Assembly (NCBI GenBank): GCA_021521415.1
Contig: JAIQDT010003778.1
Coordinates: forward strand, 124,001-188,000
Direction: 5' to 3'
Source of the DNA: Bidens hawaiensis
Lineage: Eukaryota > Streptophyta > Magnoliopsida > Asterales > Asteraceae
Length of the DNA stretch: 64,000 nt
The notes beneath the pieces are model-generated. The model made no database searches. It saw nothing but the letters and a program-made list of their open reading frames with translations, and was not told the DNA's origin. Positions 47,949 through 59,467 of the stretch are shown in pieces (the stretch's first letter is position 1; each line of letters opens with the position of its first letter). The position numbers and the translations under genes are program-made.

Positions 47949-48659
47949 AGGATCAGGATCATATGAGAACTTTTTGGGAATGGAGAACTGTAAGAACCAT
48001 TTTGGACCACAAAAAAACCCAATAATAAAAAAAATCATAAAACAAAAAAAAAACACAAAATTAAAAAAACTAAAAAAAACCAAAATTCTTATTTATCATC
48101 CCGGTTTCTAAAAAAACGTAAAAAAAAATTCTCGGTTTAGCTAAATTATACATATATGTATAATATGTACACACATGTTTTTTTTTCATATACACGTATG
48201 TATAATTTAAGGTAAATGATAATATACATATGTGTACATTACGTAACTAGAGATTAAATGAAAGTATACATACATGTATAGGTATAATACGAATTAAAAA
48301 GAAAAAAAATCATTTTTTTATTATACATATATGTATAATATGTACACACATGTTTTTTTTCTATACACATGTATAGTTTAAGGTAAATGATAATGTACAT
48401 ATGTGTACATTACGTAACTAGAGATTAAATGAAAGTATACATATGTGTATAGGTATAATATGAATTAAAAAGAAAAAAAATTCGTTTTTTTTAATGAAAC
48501 CGGAATGAAATATAAGAATTTTGGTTTTTTTTACTTTTTAAAATTTTCATTTTTTTTGTTTTATAATTTTTTAAATATTTTTTTAAAGACTTTTTTACTG
48601 GTCCAAAATGGGTATCAAAGTTCTCAATTTGTCAATGGTTCTCTTAGGATCCTTATCCT
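47949..48659. mobile_element. 0.7-kb long-TIR element B in a TA array
   Basis: Left end AGGATCAGGATCATATGAGA, right end (reverse complement) AGGATAAGGATCCTAAGAGA. The arms agree for about 190 bp, including CATTTTGGACCA and AAAAACCAAAATTCTTAT. Two direct ~160-bp copies fill the centre (about 48145-48308 and 48322-48482), each with TGTACATTACGTAACTAGAG. Both ends abut TATATATA. Confidence 0.75.
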
Positions 48660-48667
48660 ATATATAT

Positions 48668-48998
48668 AGGGTTAGGTTAAAATAAAAACCCATTTGAGTT
48701 GTGAAAACTCTAGAAACTCATTCTCAACCACATGTTTTTAATTAATGATTAAATCTTGTGGTCCACGATTAAAGTTAATAAAAAATGTTAACATGAATAT
48801 AACTTTTTCTCTCTCCTAAAAACATATAAAAAAATTAGTAAAAAAATATTAAAAAATAGCAAACCAATTTTTTTTAATGTTTCGATGTTTTGTATTAAAT
48901 GTTACAACATATATTACATGTAACAAAAAAAAACCGATATTACATAGGGTTTTCGCGAGTTTTCACAACTCAAGTGGGTTTTCATTCTATACTTTGCC

Positions 48999-48999
<1 letters not shown>
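48668..48999. mobile_element. 332-bp TIR element C in a TA array
   Basis: Left end AGGGTTAGGTTAAAATAAAA, right end (reverse complement) AGGCAAAGTATAGAATGAAA. The shared ACCCA(T/C)TTGAGTTGTGAA and AACTC blocks give a ~50-bp terminal repeat. It directly follows element B, sharing the TATATATA between them, and is followed by (TG)n. Confidence 0.7.
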
Positions 49000-49040
<41 letters not shown>

Positions 49041-49266
49041 ACGCTTGAAATTTTTCCACCCGTGTGTAACACGGGCCACTATCCTAATAAAGATATAAAG
49101 AAATATTATTTAACTAATTTCAAATTAATAAAATTAAAATTGTACACAGAGTATTAATTTCTATTTGGATATTAGTATGTTTTCATGGATTTTGAAGTAA
49201 TAGGTGTAATTTGAATTTTCTATAATGTTTTGTTTTTTCTTTTTATAATTATTTATCATTTATTAC

Positions 49267-49644
49267 GCTGTGTTCCAGAGTTTAATTTAACAAGAGGAGA
49301 GAAAAGATTTGGAGAGAAATAAACAAAATTGGTGTTTCTGAGTTTTTTAATGAAAAGAAGAGAAATGAGGAGAAAAAGTTTTTAGTGTATTTATATGTCT
49401 TTCCAAATTGGAAAGATATGGAGAGAAGAGAAGATATGAACCCACAAAATTGGTAAAACTGTAACTTTCTTTTCTGTTCCTCTCTACTCGGGGACACATA
49501 AAATGATTAATATTCTTTCTTTTTCTCTTTTTTTCATTAAACTCGGGAACACGATATCATTTTATTTTCTTTCATTTCTTTTCTATCTTAATTTCCCTTC
49601 TTTTCTCTTCTCTCATTAATTAGAACTTCGGAACACAGCTAGAG
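49267..49644. mobile_element. ~0.38-kb purine-rich MITE with CTGTGTTCC ends
   Basis: Left end GCTGTGTTCCAGAGTTTAAT, right end (reverse complement) AGCTGTGTTCCGAAGTTCTA. The interior is GAGAAGAGAAAAG-rich on the left arm and the complement on the right arm, so the whole element folds back. A shorter CGGGAACACGA word occurs inside. Target duplication not resolved. Confidence 0.6.
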
Positions 49645-49732
49645 TTCTAAACAAAACAGATGCATTTCAATCGGCATAAAATAGTTCAGAGGGTAAGATA
49701 GTTATTTTGTATAGTTATTCGGATGGTCAACC

Positions 49733-50554
49733 TAGGGGTGTGCAGAATTAGGGTCGGACCGAAAAAACCCGAAACTGGACCGACCCTAATTTTACAAAAA
49801 TGTTTTCGGTCTTTGATATCCATTGAAATCGGTTTCGGGTATCTGCCCCTGAGGACCCTTAAAAACCCGAATAACCGGTAGATGCAAACAATAATATGCA
49901 ATAACCCTAAAAAATTACGTATACGTGTATCTATTTCTGTACCAATATAAGCTTCTATCAAGCTGCTACTGTCAATATGCTAACACTTTGATTCTTGTTG
50001 TTCTCCATTCTACCAAACTGCTACTGCCTACTGATATTGTTCATATCATTGTTGCTAGTTCATTAAGACATTTCAACGAACACTTGGAAGGCATACTTAA
50101 TCAAAAGATAAATTAAACCCATCTTGATCAATTAAGCACCGAAATTGCACAATCATGTTATACTAATCAATAAAATCTAAAGATTCATGAATCTAACAGA
50201 GCATATACTTCAAAATCACAACGAGAATGCTAATAGATCATGAAGAAAATTGCTATAAAACACATGAAAGCTTACTCGTTTGGTTGTGGATTACTCTGTT
50301 AATCGTTCAGACAATCATCCGCATCATTTCCAGCGGTCCAAGCCATATCTTTTTCTGCAATTAAGACTACAGAACTGGAAATTTTTCGGTCTCAGGTCCT
50401 CTTGTAGAGAACCGATGAATCGACCACAGCTAGGACCGAACCCGATTATCCCCAACCGGTCCGGTATTCGGTCTTAATAATCCACACACTCGGTCTTCGG
50501 GTCGGGTCGGTCTTCTCTCGGTCCGGGTCGGGTTTTTTCATTTGCACACCCCTA
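49733..50554. mobile_element. 822-bp non-autonomous hAT-type element with target duplication
   Basis: The termini are TAGGGGTGTGCAGAA and, in reverse complement, TAGGGGTGTGCAAATGAAA. The flanking octamers GGTCAACC (49725-49732) and GTTCAACC (50555-50562) match at 7 of 8 bases, as expected for hAT insertion. Both arms contain ACCCGACCC/GGTCGGACCGA words. No transposase is present. Confidence 0.8.
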
Positions 50555-51344
50555 GTTCAACCAATAATATTTTAATTTGTTCAGATCTTACTAGCTCAGA
50601 CTCTCTTAACCATTCAAACCTCTTGCCAAACAGCCACTTATTAAATATTAAATATTAATACGTAGAATGGAATGTGAATTCTTTTACAATATTCCTATAG
50701 TAGTGATAAATTTATAGATGACTGCCACTAAACACAATACAATATAAAATTAAGGACCAAAGAGAACGATTGTTATTAAAAAAAAAAAGGTTTCTCTATA
50801 TATGTTTGTTCGTGTTCACTTACTTGTTTTATTACGTAATAATTAATGTTTTTATGAATAGACTGATATCTATATAATAATCAATATAATCAAATAATAA
50901 TCAATAAATTGACCACTGGTGACACAAATACATACAATTAACCGAATCTCAAACCTCCCGTGGGGAAATATTTGAAGTTAAATTCATCCCCTACTCACAT
51001 TATTTAATTATTTATGTCCATATTTTTGGTGTTTTATCCAGTAATTGTTCGTCAACAACTTCTGTTGACATGGCATCTAGTAAATTGTTTACTTATATCT
51101 TTTTTCATCAAGATTGCAAAATGATCAACATATTTGTTAGATTTTTTTTTTTTTTTTTTTTTTTGTGATAGTAAGCTAGCAGATGATCATGGATTCATGG
51201 GTATCTTGTCTATTTATTGCGTTCTTTGTTAGATCAACCATGGATACCATGTTCGAAAACGTTGGACATTTTCATACGTATGCCAAATGATGGCAATGAC
51301 ATGCAATAATAACATATTTTGATTATAAATGCGTTGTAATATAT
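50555..51344. other. AT-rich intergenic DNA
   Basis: No gene or repeat family is recognised. A T-run of about 24 bases lies near 51140-51164. Confidence 0.5.
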
Positions 51345-51740
51345 AGGGGAAGGTTCATGTACAAAATAATCTTAACATGAGAACGTATGAAACAATACCG
51401 ATCTACCAAAAATGAGAACGTAGAAACATTATCAACTACAATGCTAATCGGCATAAGCAATGTTTTATAATAACAAAGAAAAAAAACCTAATAATAACAA
51501 CACAAAAATCAAAATCAGCAACAAAATCATAATAACAACAAATACTTATAACAATATAAGAAAAAAACCTAATAATAATAACAAAATGTAAATCAACAAA
51601 TACTTATAACGTCTCATAATCGGAAATCAGCAAATATAAATAAAAAATAACAGCAAACAATTATAACAACAAACCTAATAATAACAACAACAAATTAGTT
51701 CTCACTGTTTTCATGTTAAGAACAAAATCTATTTGATCCT
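51345..51740. mobile_element. ~0.4-kb TIR element E next to TA-rich DNA
   Basis: Left AGGGGAAGGTTCATGTACAA...TCTTAACATGAGAAC and right (reverse complement) AGGATCAAATAG...TTCTTAACATGAAAAC are inverted copies. The interior is an AACAACAAAATC/AATAATAACAA low-complexity stretch. The ends follow the same AGG-plus-(TA) rule as elements A-C. Confidence 0.55.
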
Positions 51741-52688
51741 GAAACGTATTATATAATAGATATTTTTTTGTAAGTCATTAAACTTGTAAGAAATTACTCA
51801 TCGTGGTATCTGAACATGTTTAATACCCAACAAATGTAACATAACATATTATAAGATATTAATTTTCATTTAAAACTACATTTAATTATTTTCTTTGAAT
51901 TTACTTTAAGAGCATAATTAGTTTAATAGCTTATAAAGTTCATGTACAATCATATGTATGATTTTTAGCATTAGGGTGCCTAGATGCTAAATAATGTTTT
52001 GTCTTTTTAAATGATGAGGAAATTTAAGTCTTTTGGTTGTTAAAAAGACGTATAATTTACAAGTGACGTTAGAGAGCAAAATATTTACCATTAAAAAAAG
52101 TTTCAACATATTTTAGAAATTATTTATTAAAGTAATTAATAAATAATTTGATTAATTTACATTTTCTCTAAAAAGCAATACTAATTGTTAGAGAAATTTT
52201 TACATACTTTTAAAAATTATAATTATAATCAGTCAAATACTTGAAAAACAACATTTCTATAAAACAATTAGTTAAACAGCACAAATCACATAACATTTAC
52301 TTAAACATGTGACTTTGATCTCAAAAATCAATCCATTTTTAGAGTGAGAATGTATGCTCGAAAATGTAACAAGATAAAATTATCTTTTTAACAAATTGTA
52401 CATACATGTTTTTTTAATCAGAATTCACTTTTTTTTTGGAGTTCTTGTAATATTCTTTCAAAGGTATAAAACATGTCCAAGTAGATTGAGCAAAGGTGTT
52501 GTTGACTCAACACATCAATCATCAAAGAATATTGAATTCTAACTACAAACTCTTGTGAAGAAAACCCATCATTCTAAGCATCTTTTAATATCTTTTCATT
52601 TGTCTCCATTTACATTTCACCTTAATACAAATACCTCTTTGGATCCTCCGTAACAATCACCACTTGTTTGATCATTCCAAAGTTAACC
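51741..52688 (+). promoter_or_regulatory. Upstream region of the VQ gene with TATA box at 52465
   Basis: TATAAA lies at 52465-52470, about 220 bases before the ATG. GTTGACTCAAC near 52500 contains the TTGAC core of WRKY W-boxes but is downstream of the TATA. Long-leader or second-TATA models are possible. The remainder is AT-rich. Confidence 0.4.
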
Positions 52689-53345
52689 ATGGCTAAAAGA
52701 CTCACCAAACCCTCCCTCAAAATCTCAAAAAAAGAACACACCCATCAATTCAAAAGTCTCATAAAAGCCTTGAAACCAAAGGTTTTCATAACCAACTCTT
52801 CCGATTTCAAGACCTTGGTTCAAGAGCTTACGGGCAATGGTTCACAATCTTTGGCACAATCTTCTTTCTCCCCTCCTCCCACGGCCCGTTTTGTATCACC
52901 AGAACCGGCTCACATGATTCAAATAGACGACCATGATAGCCCTGATCCAAGTTTAGATAATATTAGTGATTTTAGTGTCATCAATCCTACAGATAATTAC
53001 ATGTTCATGCAGTCTGATGATAGTAATTGTTCGTCTGAAGAACTAGCGTTTCAATGGCCTCAGGATCAACTCATAGACTATGATAGCCCTGATCCTAGCC
53101 TCGGTAGTAGCCCAGATATAAGTTTAGATAACATGTTCATGCGGTTTAATCATTATGATAATTGTTCGTCTGAAGAATCAGGTTTGCAATGGTCTCAAGA
53201 TCGCGATGTGAATATTGAAATTGAGCTAAGGAACATTGAGTCATGGCTCCTAGACTTTGATTCATCGGCTTGTAGCCATGATGCACCATTTGTGCCCATG
53301 AGTGCATACGAGTATGACTACAACTTGCCTCCATCTATTATGTAA
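52689..53345 (+). CDS. VQ-motif protein, intronless
   Basis: VQ proteins are plant co-regulators that bind WRKY transcription factors in the nucleus (family knowledge). The single exon encodes 218 residues. The VQ motif FKTLVQELTG is at residues 40-49, preceded by a basic N-terminus KRLTKPSLKISKKEH. I start at ATG 52689 because it has the context AACCATGGC; an in-frame ATG 21 bases upstream is weaker. The C-terminal part is acidic and carries an internal duplication: a DSPDPSL box, then (M)FM, then CSSEE...QW.QD, at about residues 83-126 and 132-171. The end is YNLPPSIM. The absence of introns is normal for the family in seed plants. The subgroup was not determined. Confidence 0.9.
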   Translation: MAKRLTKPSLKISKKEHTHQFKSLIKALKPKVFITNSSDFKTLVQELTGNGSQSLAQSSFSPPPTARFVSPEPAHMIQIDDHDSPDPSLDNISDFSVINPTDNYMFMQSDDSNCSSEELAFQWPQDQLIDYDSPDPSLGSSPDISLDNMFMRFNHYDNCSSEESGLQWSQDRDVNIEIELRNIESWLLDFDSSACSHDAPFVPMSAYEYDYNLPPSIM

Positions 53346-54279
53346 TTCATGAGCGTGTATAGATGTATATATATACTCATCGTATTGTATATTTTTTATT
53401 ACTTGTATATGCACGGTTGTATATTCTTTCTCTATTATTTTTAATATTATTTGTATTGTTTATTTGATATATAAATACAAATTAATAGATTCATGTCTAC
53501 AAGTTACTCCTATTAATACATATTTCACTTTAATCATCAGTTATATGTAAATATATAGAGACTAAGATGGCCGCCAGTGGTTTGATGCATGATCCGTGCA
53601 TTGGGTGATGGCTCTAAGGCGGTCAAACCTTTGGCATTGAGCTTTTAAGGGTTTGGCCGGAAAAATATATACAAACATAATGGGGTGATGATGTTGTGTA
53701 ATTTGACGTAGGCATGGTTGTAAAAACCCTGTCTAGACCCCAATTAATTGCTAATCGGTGCCCCGCTAAATAGTCATCAACTAATCCTTATCTGGTCAAA
53801 AATCAGCCAAAATTTTAAAATTTGGTATACATATGTATATTTGAAAGATTGCGTATAAGTTCCAATCAGAATAATTGTTAGTCCCTACACCACCGTTTAG
53901 CGATTTCTACAACACTACTTGCAGAATTGCAGGTGTGTAGATGTGAAAAAGAACGTAACTAAGAAAGTCTTAAAGAGTGTTAGGATATCATTTTATTTTA
54001 AAAATAAACTCATATATCTAAAAATAAATTCATATATCGGCTTGGCTTTCAATTTAAAATATTTTTGATATATGGATTTAGTTTTTTTTTAAATGGTTAT
54101 ATGGATCACCGACTCACCCTTTTATTTTAAGAGGAAACTCACCATAAATAAGAAAACTCACCATTTTTAAATTGAAGTATTGAGATGTCTCAATAGATCT
54201 TAAATATACATAAACAAAGCCTCCTTAAATTATCTCAAGTCACCGGATTGTTTTATTTATAAATGAAGGTTTCTCATGC
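53346..54279. other. Intergenic DNA with a small GTTGTAAAA-ended MITE (53716-53913)
   Basis: GGTTGTAAAAACC at 53716 and TTTCTACAAC near 53904-53913 form short inverted ends of a ~200-bp repeat. A second element with the same terminal word lies at 59286-59462. The remainder is AT-rich with no gene. Confidence 0.4.
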
Positions 54280-54667
54280 ATTTGACCCGAATTCACGGGT
54301 AAGAGTCTCACCAAACCCGGATAGTACTTAAACGGGTTATAACATCTCATTATATTAAACATTAATCTCATCAAATATTTTATATGAAAAATCCTATAAA
54401 ATAGGGACATATTAAAAACTAATATATGATTTTTTTTAAAAAAAATATTATTTATAATTAAGAAACAATTTTAAAAAACTTACCAAATCCTGATAGCTTT
54501 TAAACTGGGTTATAACATCTCATTTATTTGTGAAACTATTTTATCATCAAATCATAAGTATATTACTAACTTTCTTACAATAAATAAAATTATAATCCTA
54601 AAAAAATATATAAATATTAAAAACAAATAATGTAAAACAATCCCGTAATACGGAAGATAAAAGCTAG
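54280..54667 (+). mobile_element. Helitron 3'-end remnant
   Basis: The stem-loop CCGTA-A-TACGG (54643-54653) followed by GATAAAAG and CTAG|T has the form of a Helitron 3' terminus. Upstream, a CCCGGATAG/TCCTGATAG...GGGTTATAACATCTCATT block occurs twice (about 54317 and 54488). No matching 5' TC end was identified, so the extent is open. From 54668 to 55733 I see only AT-rich intergenic DNA. Confidence 0.45.
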
Positions 54668-55733
54668 TTTGGTTATAAAATATGAATTATTATTATTATT
54701 GTTGCACAAAAAGCAACAGTGTAAATGCCACTATACCAACGGCCCATTCACTTGGTTCATCTAATTTAATTTACTAGGTTCCAACCACGTCACCCTTTGG
54801 CTGTTAGTTGTCTTGCAACTTTAATACTACAAAACGGCCCCGTTACGCTTTTAATTGCGGCTAATGACTTACAAAAATACTCAAACTTATTCTCTAATTT
54901 GGCTTATTTGATTATTAAACAATAGAGTATTTTCTGATAAATATTTAAGAAAATAATATGTATTTTACATGGACTTTCCATACTAAAAAATCAGTTGTAT
55001 CATGTTTGCACCCATTTAAAAATAGGGGAAAATTACCAAGTAGACAATATTGATTTATTTATTTTTTTCTCAAATATTGACACTATATTTTAGACATTTC
55101 ATTTTACTTCAATGAGAAGTCGTCACTCGCACGTCAAACTAGTCGGCCCTTTTTTTAGGCCTTGAATTTATAAAATAATATCAGTAGGACCCACTTTTTA
55201 ACCCAATAGTTGTCATGTGTCACATGTAGACTAAGATTAGCCTACAAAAGTATCTCCTCAGCTGTTTGTGTCACATCCACTTAAAGTCCCCATTAGCACA
55301 TATGTGGTTGAGAGCCATCACATTCGGGTGCAACAACACAATTATCAAGAGACTAACTAAAATCAAGATAGTGTTTATTTCATTAAACTGGTGTTTTTTT
55401 TAGTGTTAAATTGATTGTTTATTATTAATAAAGGTGATTAATGTCTTTTGGATTACATCGAAACAGAAGGCAAGCGGGCAACAAGTTGCGTCGCTACCCC
55501 TTTTTTGAATCGCAAAACCCAATTTTTTAAAAACTATATTTGCTGATCTTAGTTGTTTCTATAATTGATTTGACCTAACAACATTAGTATTGATAAATGC
55601 ATGTAAATAGAGTAATATTTTTTACACCATTTATATATCATATATTTTGGTTATTACATATGTGACAACCATATACATCGAATAACCATACTGGTGTGAC
55701 CAATTTTAGTTTTAAAAACTTGAAATCAACCAT

Positions 55734-57862
55734 CTAGAGTTTATGTAGAACTAAGTGAGCACCAAACTGAGGCTGCAAAGTGACGATGAGGTGTGGAGCA
55801 TGAGAGTACGAAGTAGACAACTCAAAAGAGAAGCGTCTAAGAATCATAACAAGCGCCATTTTTGCTTCCATCATGGCAAAAGTTTGCCCAATACATATAC
55901 GCGGACCCCCTCCAAAGGGAACGAATGAGGCTTGACCATTGGTCGCCTTTGACACACCTTTAGCAAATCTCTCGGGCTTGAACTCCTTGGCGTCGACTCC
56001 CCATAGATCATAGTCATGATGTAAAAGAATGGTGTTTAGTTGGATGTGTGTTCCGGCTGGTAATGTTGAGTTCCCTAATTTTGTTTCTTCATGTATCATC
56101 CTTCCTAATGCCGCCCCCGGTGGATATAGTCGAAGAACCTCGTTTAAAATCATATTCACCTACAAATTAAACTATATAATTGAGAAAAATCTATGTACAC
56201 ATACCGCTATTAGAGAGGCATAAAGCTTATAAGTAAATGACAAGTAATCACAAGGGATAGGTATATGAAGAAATATATCTTTTATACACTTCATAATTGA
56301 GCTTGTTTTCCTTTTAAAACTAGTTATATTCGAGTTACATATATATCTGGTACTTACCACATTCAGATGACTCAGTCCATCAATATATGGTTTTCTCTCT
56401 CCAAATACATCTAAAACTTCATTTCTTGCATTTGTTTGCCAATCTGTGTATTGACTTAATAAAACCATAGTCCAAACAAGCAAATTTGCGGTGGTCTCTT
56501 GACCTGCAAAGTAGAAAAGTTTACACTCTTCAATAACTTCATCTATGCTTAGTCCAAAATAATTGTTCCCATTTTGTTTGATCTCTTTGTAGTTGGAATC
56601 CAATAGAATCCCCAAAAGGTCTTCATTATCAATGTTCCCATATTTCATCATGGTTACTCTCTTGTCGATTATACTTCTTATTGAAGCCTTTACTTCTCGT
56701 TCGATCTCTTTAATCCTCATGTTGGATCGTGTCGGTAAAAATCTGTTAAGCCAATTATAATTTATTAGATAGAATACATCAGCTAGGATTCATTTAATTA
56801 TCTTTATGGGAATCTAATTTGTTAAGATTTTCTTTGTGATTATTCTAGTCATATTTCTACACATAGTTGAACAATAATACACAATACGTTTATAGGGTTT
56901 TCGTTGTAAGATATCAATAATAACTGATTGGTCTTATTATAGGAAATTTACTCACCTAAATCCTGGAATGTAAACCGATTGTTCGGCCATTATGATAAGT
57001 TGTGCTTGTTCTTGTTGAAGTCGAGATATTCGTTTTCCTTCCTCAAAACTACCACCAAACGCTGTACGTGAAATCACATCGCTACTGAACGACTGGAGAT
57101 GAGGCCAAACATCAACTTCACATGAACTTCGATCATTGGTTAACAATTCTCCCCATTTCTCGATCATCTCATTACAACTCACATAAAATGCCGGTATCAT
57201 GTGCTGCTACCAAATAATATAAATATCTTAAAAATCATGTTTTCAACTCAAAAAAGGAATTTAGGCAGTAACAAGTGTTACTTAACAAGTAACCTTTAGC
57301 TTCTCAACATGGAATGCAGGATTAATGATTCTCCTATGCTTGATCCAGCGATCAGCATCAGTGTCGATCAACCCTGTTGCTAGAAGTTTAGTTAAGGGAT
57401 TGTTTACACTTGGCTTTTGAAACTGATTATAGTTAGCCAATATCTTTCGTATCATAAGCGGTTCAGATATTTGCACCATTGGTTTGTTCCCCATCCACGT
57501 AAAACAAACTTTACCTATATATGCAAGCAAAAGCAATGCATATTTTTATGCTCTATATATAATGTTATAATGCTCTATAAGCATTTGCACATATTGCACA
57601 TACCGTGAGTAGCGACGGCCTTATGGACAAACGGCAAGACACGCGGAACTATATCATTGGTTATACCGATGGGTTTAGCTTTAGCTTCAACTAACAATTG
57701 CACCATCTCTTTCAAATCTCCAAACAGAAACTTGTAAGAGTTACCATTAAGGCCTTGTTCTCTTAGAAGTTTCTCCATTTTCTTAGGTTTGAACCACATC
57801 AAGTTCAAAAAACTCAGTGCACATGAGACCAATATTACTGCTATACACATAGCATAACACAT
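55734..57862 (-). CDS. Cytochrome P450, CYP72A-type, 5 exons
   Basis: P450s of this clan are ER-anchored haem monooxygenases; CYP72A members oxidise terpenoids such as secologanin precursors and triterpenes, but the substrate cannot be told here. Minus-strand exons: 57604-57862 (ATG), 57294-57514, 56956-57203, 56358-56742 and 55734-56159 (TAG). They total 1,539 nt, 512 residues, the usual length, with all phases matching. Seen in order: N-terminal anchor, I-helix AGQETT, K-helix ExxR in [13 protein letters not shown], and the haem-binding [10 protein letters not shown] with Cys near residue 460. [16 protein letters not shown] and FYVSCNEMI are CYP72-like. The splice pattern of four introns is the CYP72 one. 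No disruption seen. Confidence 0.93.
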
Positions 57863-57917
57863 TGTATTAACTTGTTTTAGAATGATTTGTTGTTCTATGG
57901 CATGTGGAGAATGATGA

Positions 57918-57925
57918 TACTTATA
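57918..57925 (-). promoter_or_regulatory. TATA box of the CYP72A gene
   Basis: TATAAGTA on the minus strand lies 56 bases upstream of the ATG. The leader would be short. The upstream DNA to 58326 is AT-rich with nothing else recognised. Confidence 0.4.
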
Positions 57926-58324
57926 GATATGCTACTAAAGATTGGGGGATTTAAGTTGATTTGTTTTCAAAGATGAGGGGTTGGTGTGTAAATAAGTGTT
58001 AATCACAATAATTAACGGCCCCGATTAACCTATAGTGGTTGGTGAAGAGAGTTCGATCTCCCAACTTATCAAGTAAAATATGAATATTCTTTTACTAGAA
58101 AAGTTAAAAGTCGATATATTTTATCATCTTGTGATTACTTCTTGTAGTAGTTTAACATGGTTTATTTATTTGATAAGTACCTTATATCTTATTGTGCAAT
58201 TATATTCTAATAGGTATACCAATATATATAAATAACCATAATTTTATTAAAATAAAAATATTATTATACTAAGAAATACAATAATGTTATGTGATATGGT
58301 GTGCAATTATATATTTTTTATGTA

Positions 58325-58326
<2 letters not shown>

Positions 58327-58364
<38 letters not shown>

Positions 58365-59037
58365 GGTAGGTTCTAGTGAAAATTTATTTTAAAAAGAAAA
58401 TTTAAAAACTCCTAAAAATTTCTAAAAAACTATTTTTAACTTTTTTTTTGAAGTTTCTTTTTTTCCCCATTATTCTTATATGTTGTTTTGGTTCAAAAAA
58501 AAAAAAAAATTTTGTCGGTAACTTCGTCGGTATAGTGCGCATGTGTAATAATGTGCATTGCATATATGCAAAAGTGTTTGTATTGCATAGAATACAACAC
58601 TATTGTATACATGCAATATAAGACTAATACACACATCGAATACACATTAGTATGTATGTGTAATACAACATTAACGCACATGTGTACCACATCGACTTTT
58701 ATTTTATTATTATTTTTTTTTCATATAATACAACACTACTACACATATACAATACACAAATATTGAATATATGCAATAAAACACTATTAAACTCACAAAT
58801 ACATAGTAATACATATTTGTAATACAACGGTATCGCACAGTAATACGTATGTGCATTACAACGGTTTTTTTAATTATATATATATATAGGAAGAGGATCA
58901 AGAGAAAACTCACATTTAGAGAGAAAACTTAAAAACTCCTAAAAACTTCTAAAGAATTATTTTTAATTAAAAATAAAAAAAATATTTTCAAAATTCTGTT
59001 TTAGCCATTATTCTTATATTTTCTTATATTTCACTCG

Positions 59038-59076
<39 letters not shown>
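58327..59076. repeat. Two direct copies of an AGG-ended repeat arm between TA microsatellites
   Basis: A (TA)n run (58327-58362) is followed by GGGGTAGGTTCTAGTGAAAA. A second TA run (58878-58887) is followed by AGGAAGAGGATCAAGAGAAA. Both then share AAACTCCTAAAAA(T/C)TTCTAAA and CCATTATTCTTATAT. They are in the same orientation, unlike elements A-C. A (TA)n run at 59041-59074 closes the region. The middle holds ATACAACACTA-type words many times. Confidence 0.55.
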
Positions 59077-59077
<1 letters not shown>

Positions 59078-59285
59078 TACATAAAAACTAGAAGTGAATT
59101 TGTACATATTATGCAGTGTTATTAAAACCCGATTGTACAAGTTAGGTTACGTGGTATGTTTTAAACTAGTATTGTTGGACCAAGAAGATTTTTACGAGTG
59201 GCAATGGAACCTGTGACATGGTTTACTGGTTAAACCAATTTGAGTTAAAATTATTATTATTATTATTATTACTACTACTAGCCAA

Positions 59286-59462
59286 TGTTGTAAAAGTTGT
59301 TAGGCGGTTCTAGGAGGTCGACTGGGGAGTTGCGAGTACTTGGGAGTAGTCGGGGATTACTCGGAAAATACCTACGGAGTACTCGGCCGAGGCGGGAAAT
59401 ACTCGATCTAGGCGGGGAGTAATCGGGGAGTACTCGGCCGCCTACTCGGGAGTTTTACAACA
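59286..59462. mobile_element. 177-bp MITE with TGTTGTAAAA ends
   Basis: Left TGTTGTAAAAG and right GTTTTACAACA are inverted. The interior is filled by GGAGTACTCGG / GGCGGGAAATACTCG-type words. No target duplication is evident in the 8 bases on either side. Confidence 0.5.
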
Positions 59463-59467
59463 AAGCT

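Larger units (their letters stand above)
43714..49087 (+). mobile_element. Possible Helitron frame enclosing the transposon nest
   Basis: The left end is A|TCTAACTAATATATTAAAG, like Helitron 5' ends. The right end has a stem-loop CCCGTGT-GTA-ACACGGG (49059-49075) followed 12 bases later by CTAA|T, the CTRR-T ending and hairpin spacing typical of Helitrons. No Rep/helicase gene is present. The 5.4 kb between the two ends is almost all other insertions, so the two ends could belong to different copies. Confidence 0.4.

Noticed and set aside
58493..58913. Overlapping frames on both strands in the TA/CA-rich region
   Set aside because: They are translations of repeated ATACAACAC-type words and show no protein-like composition.
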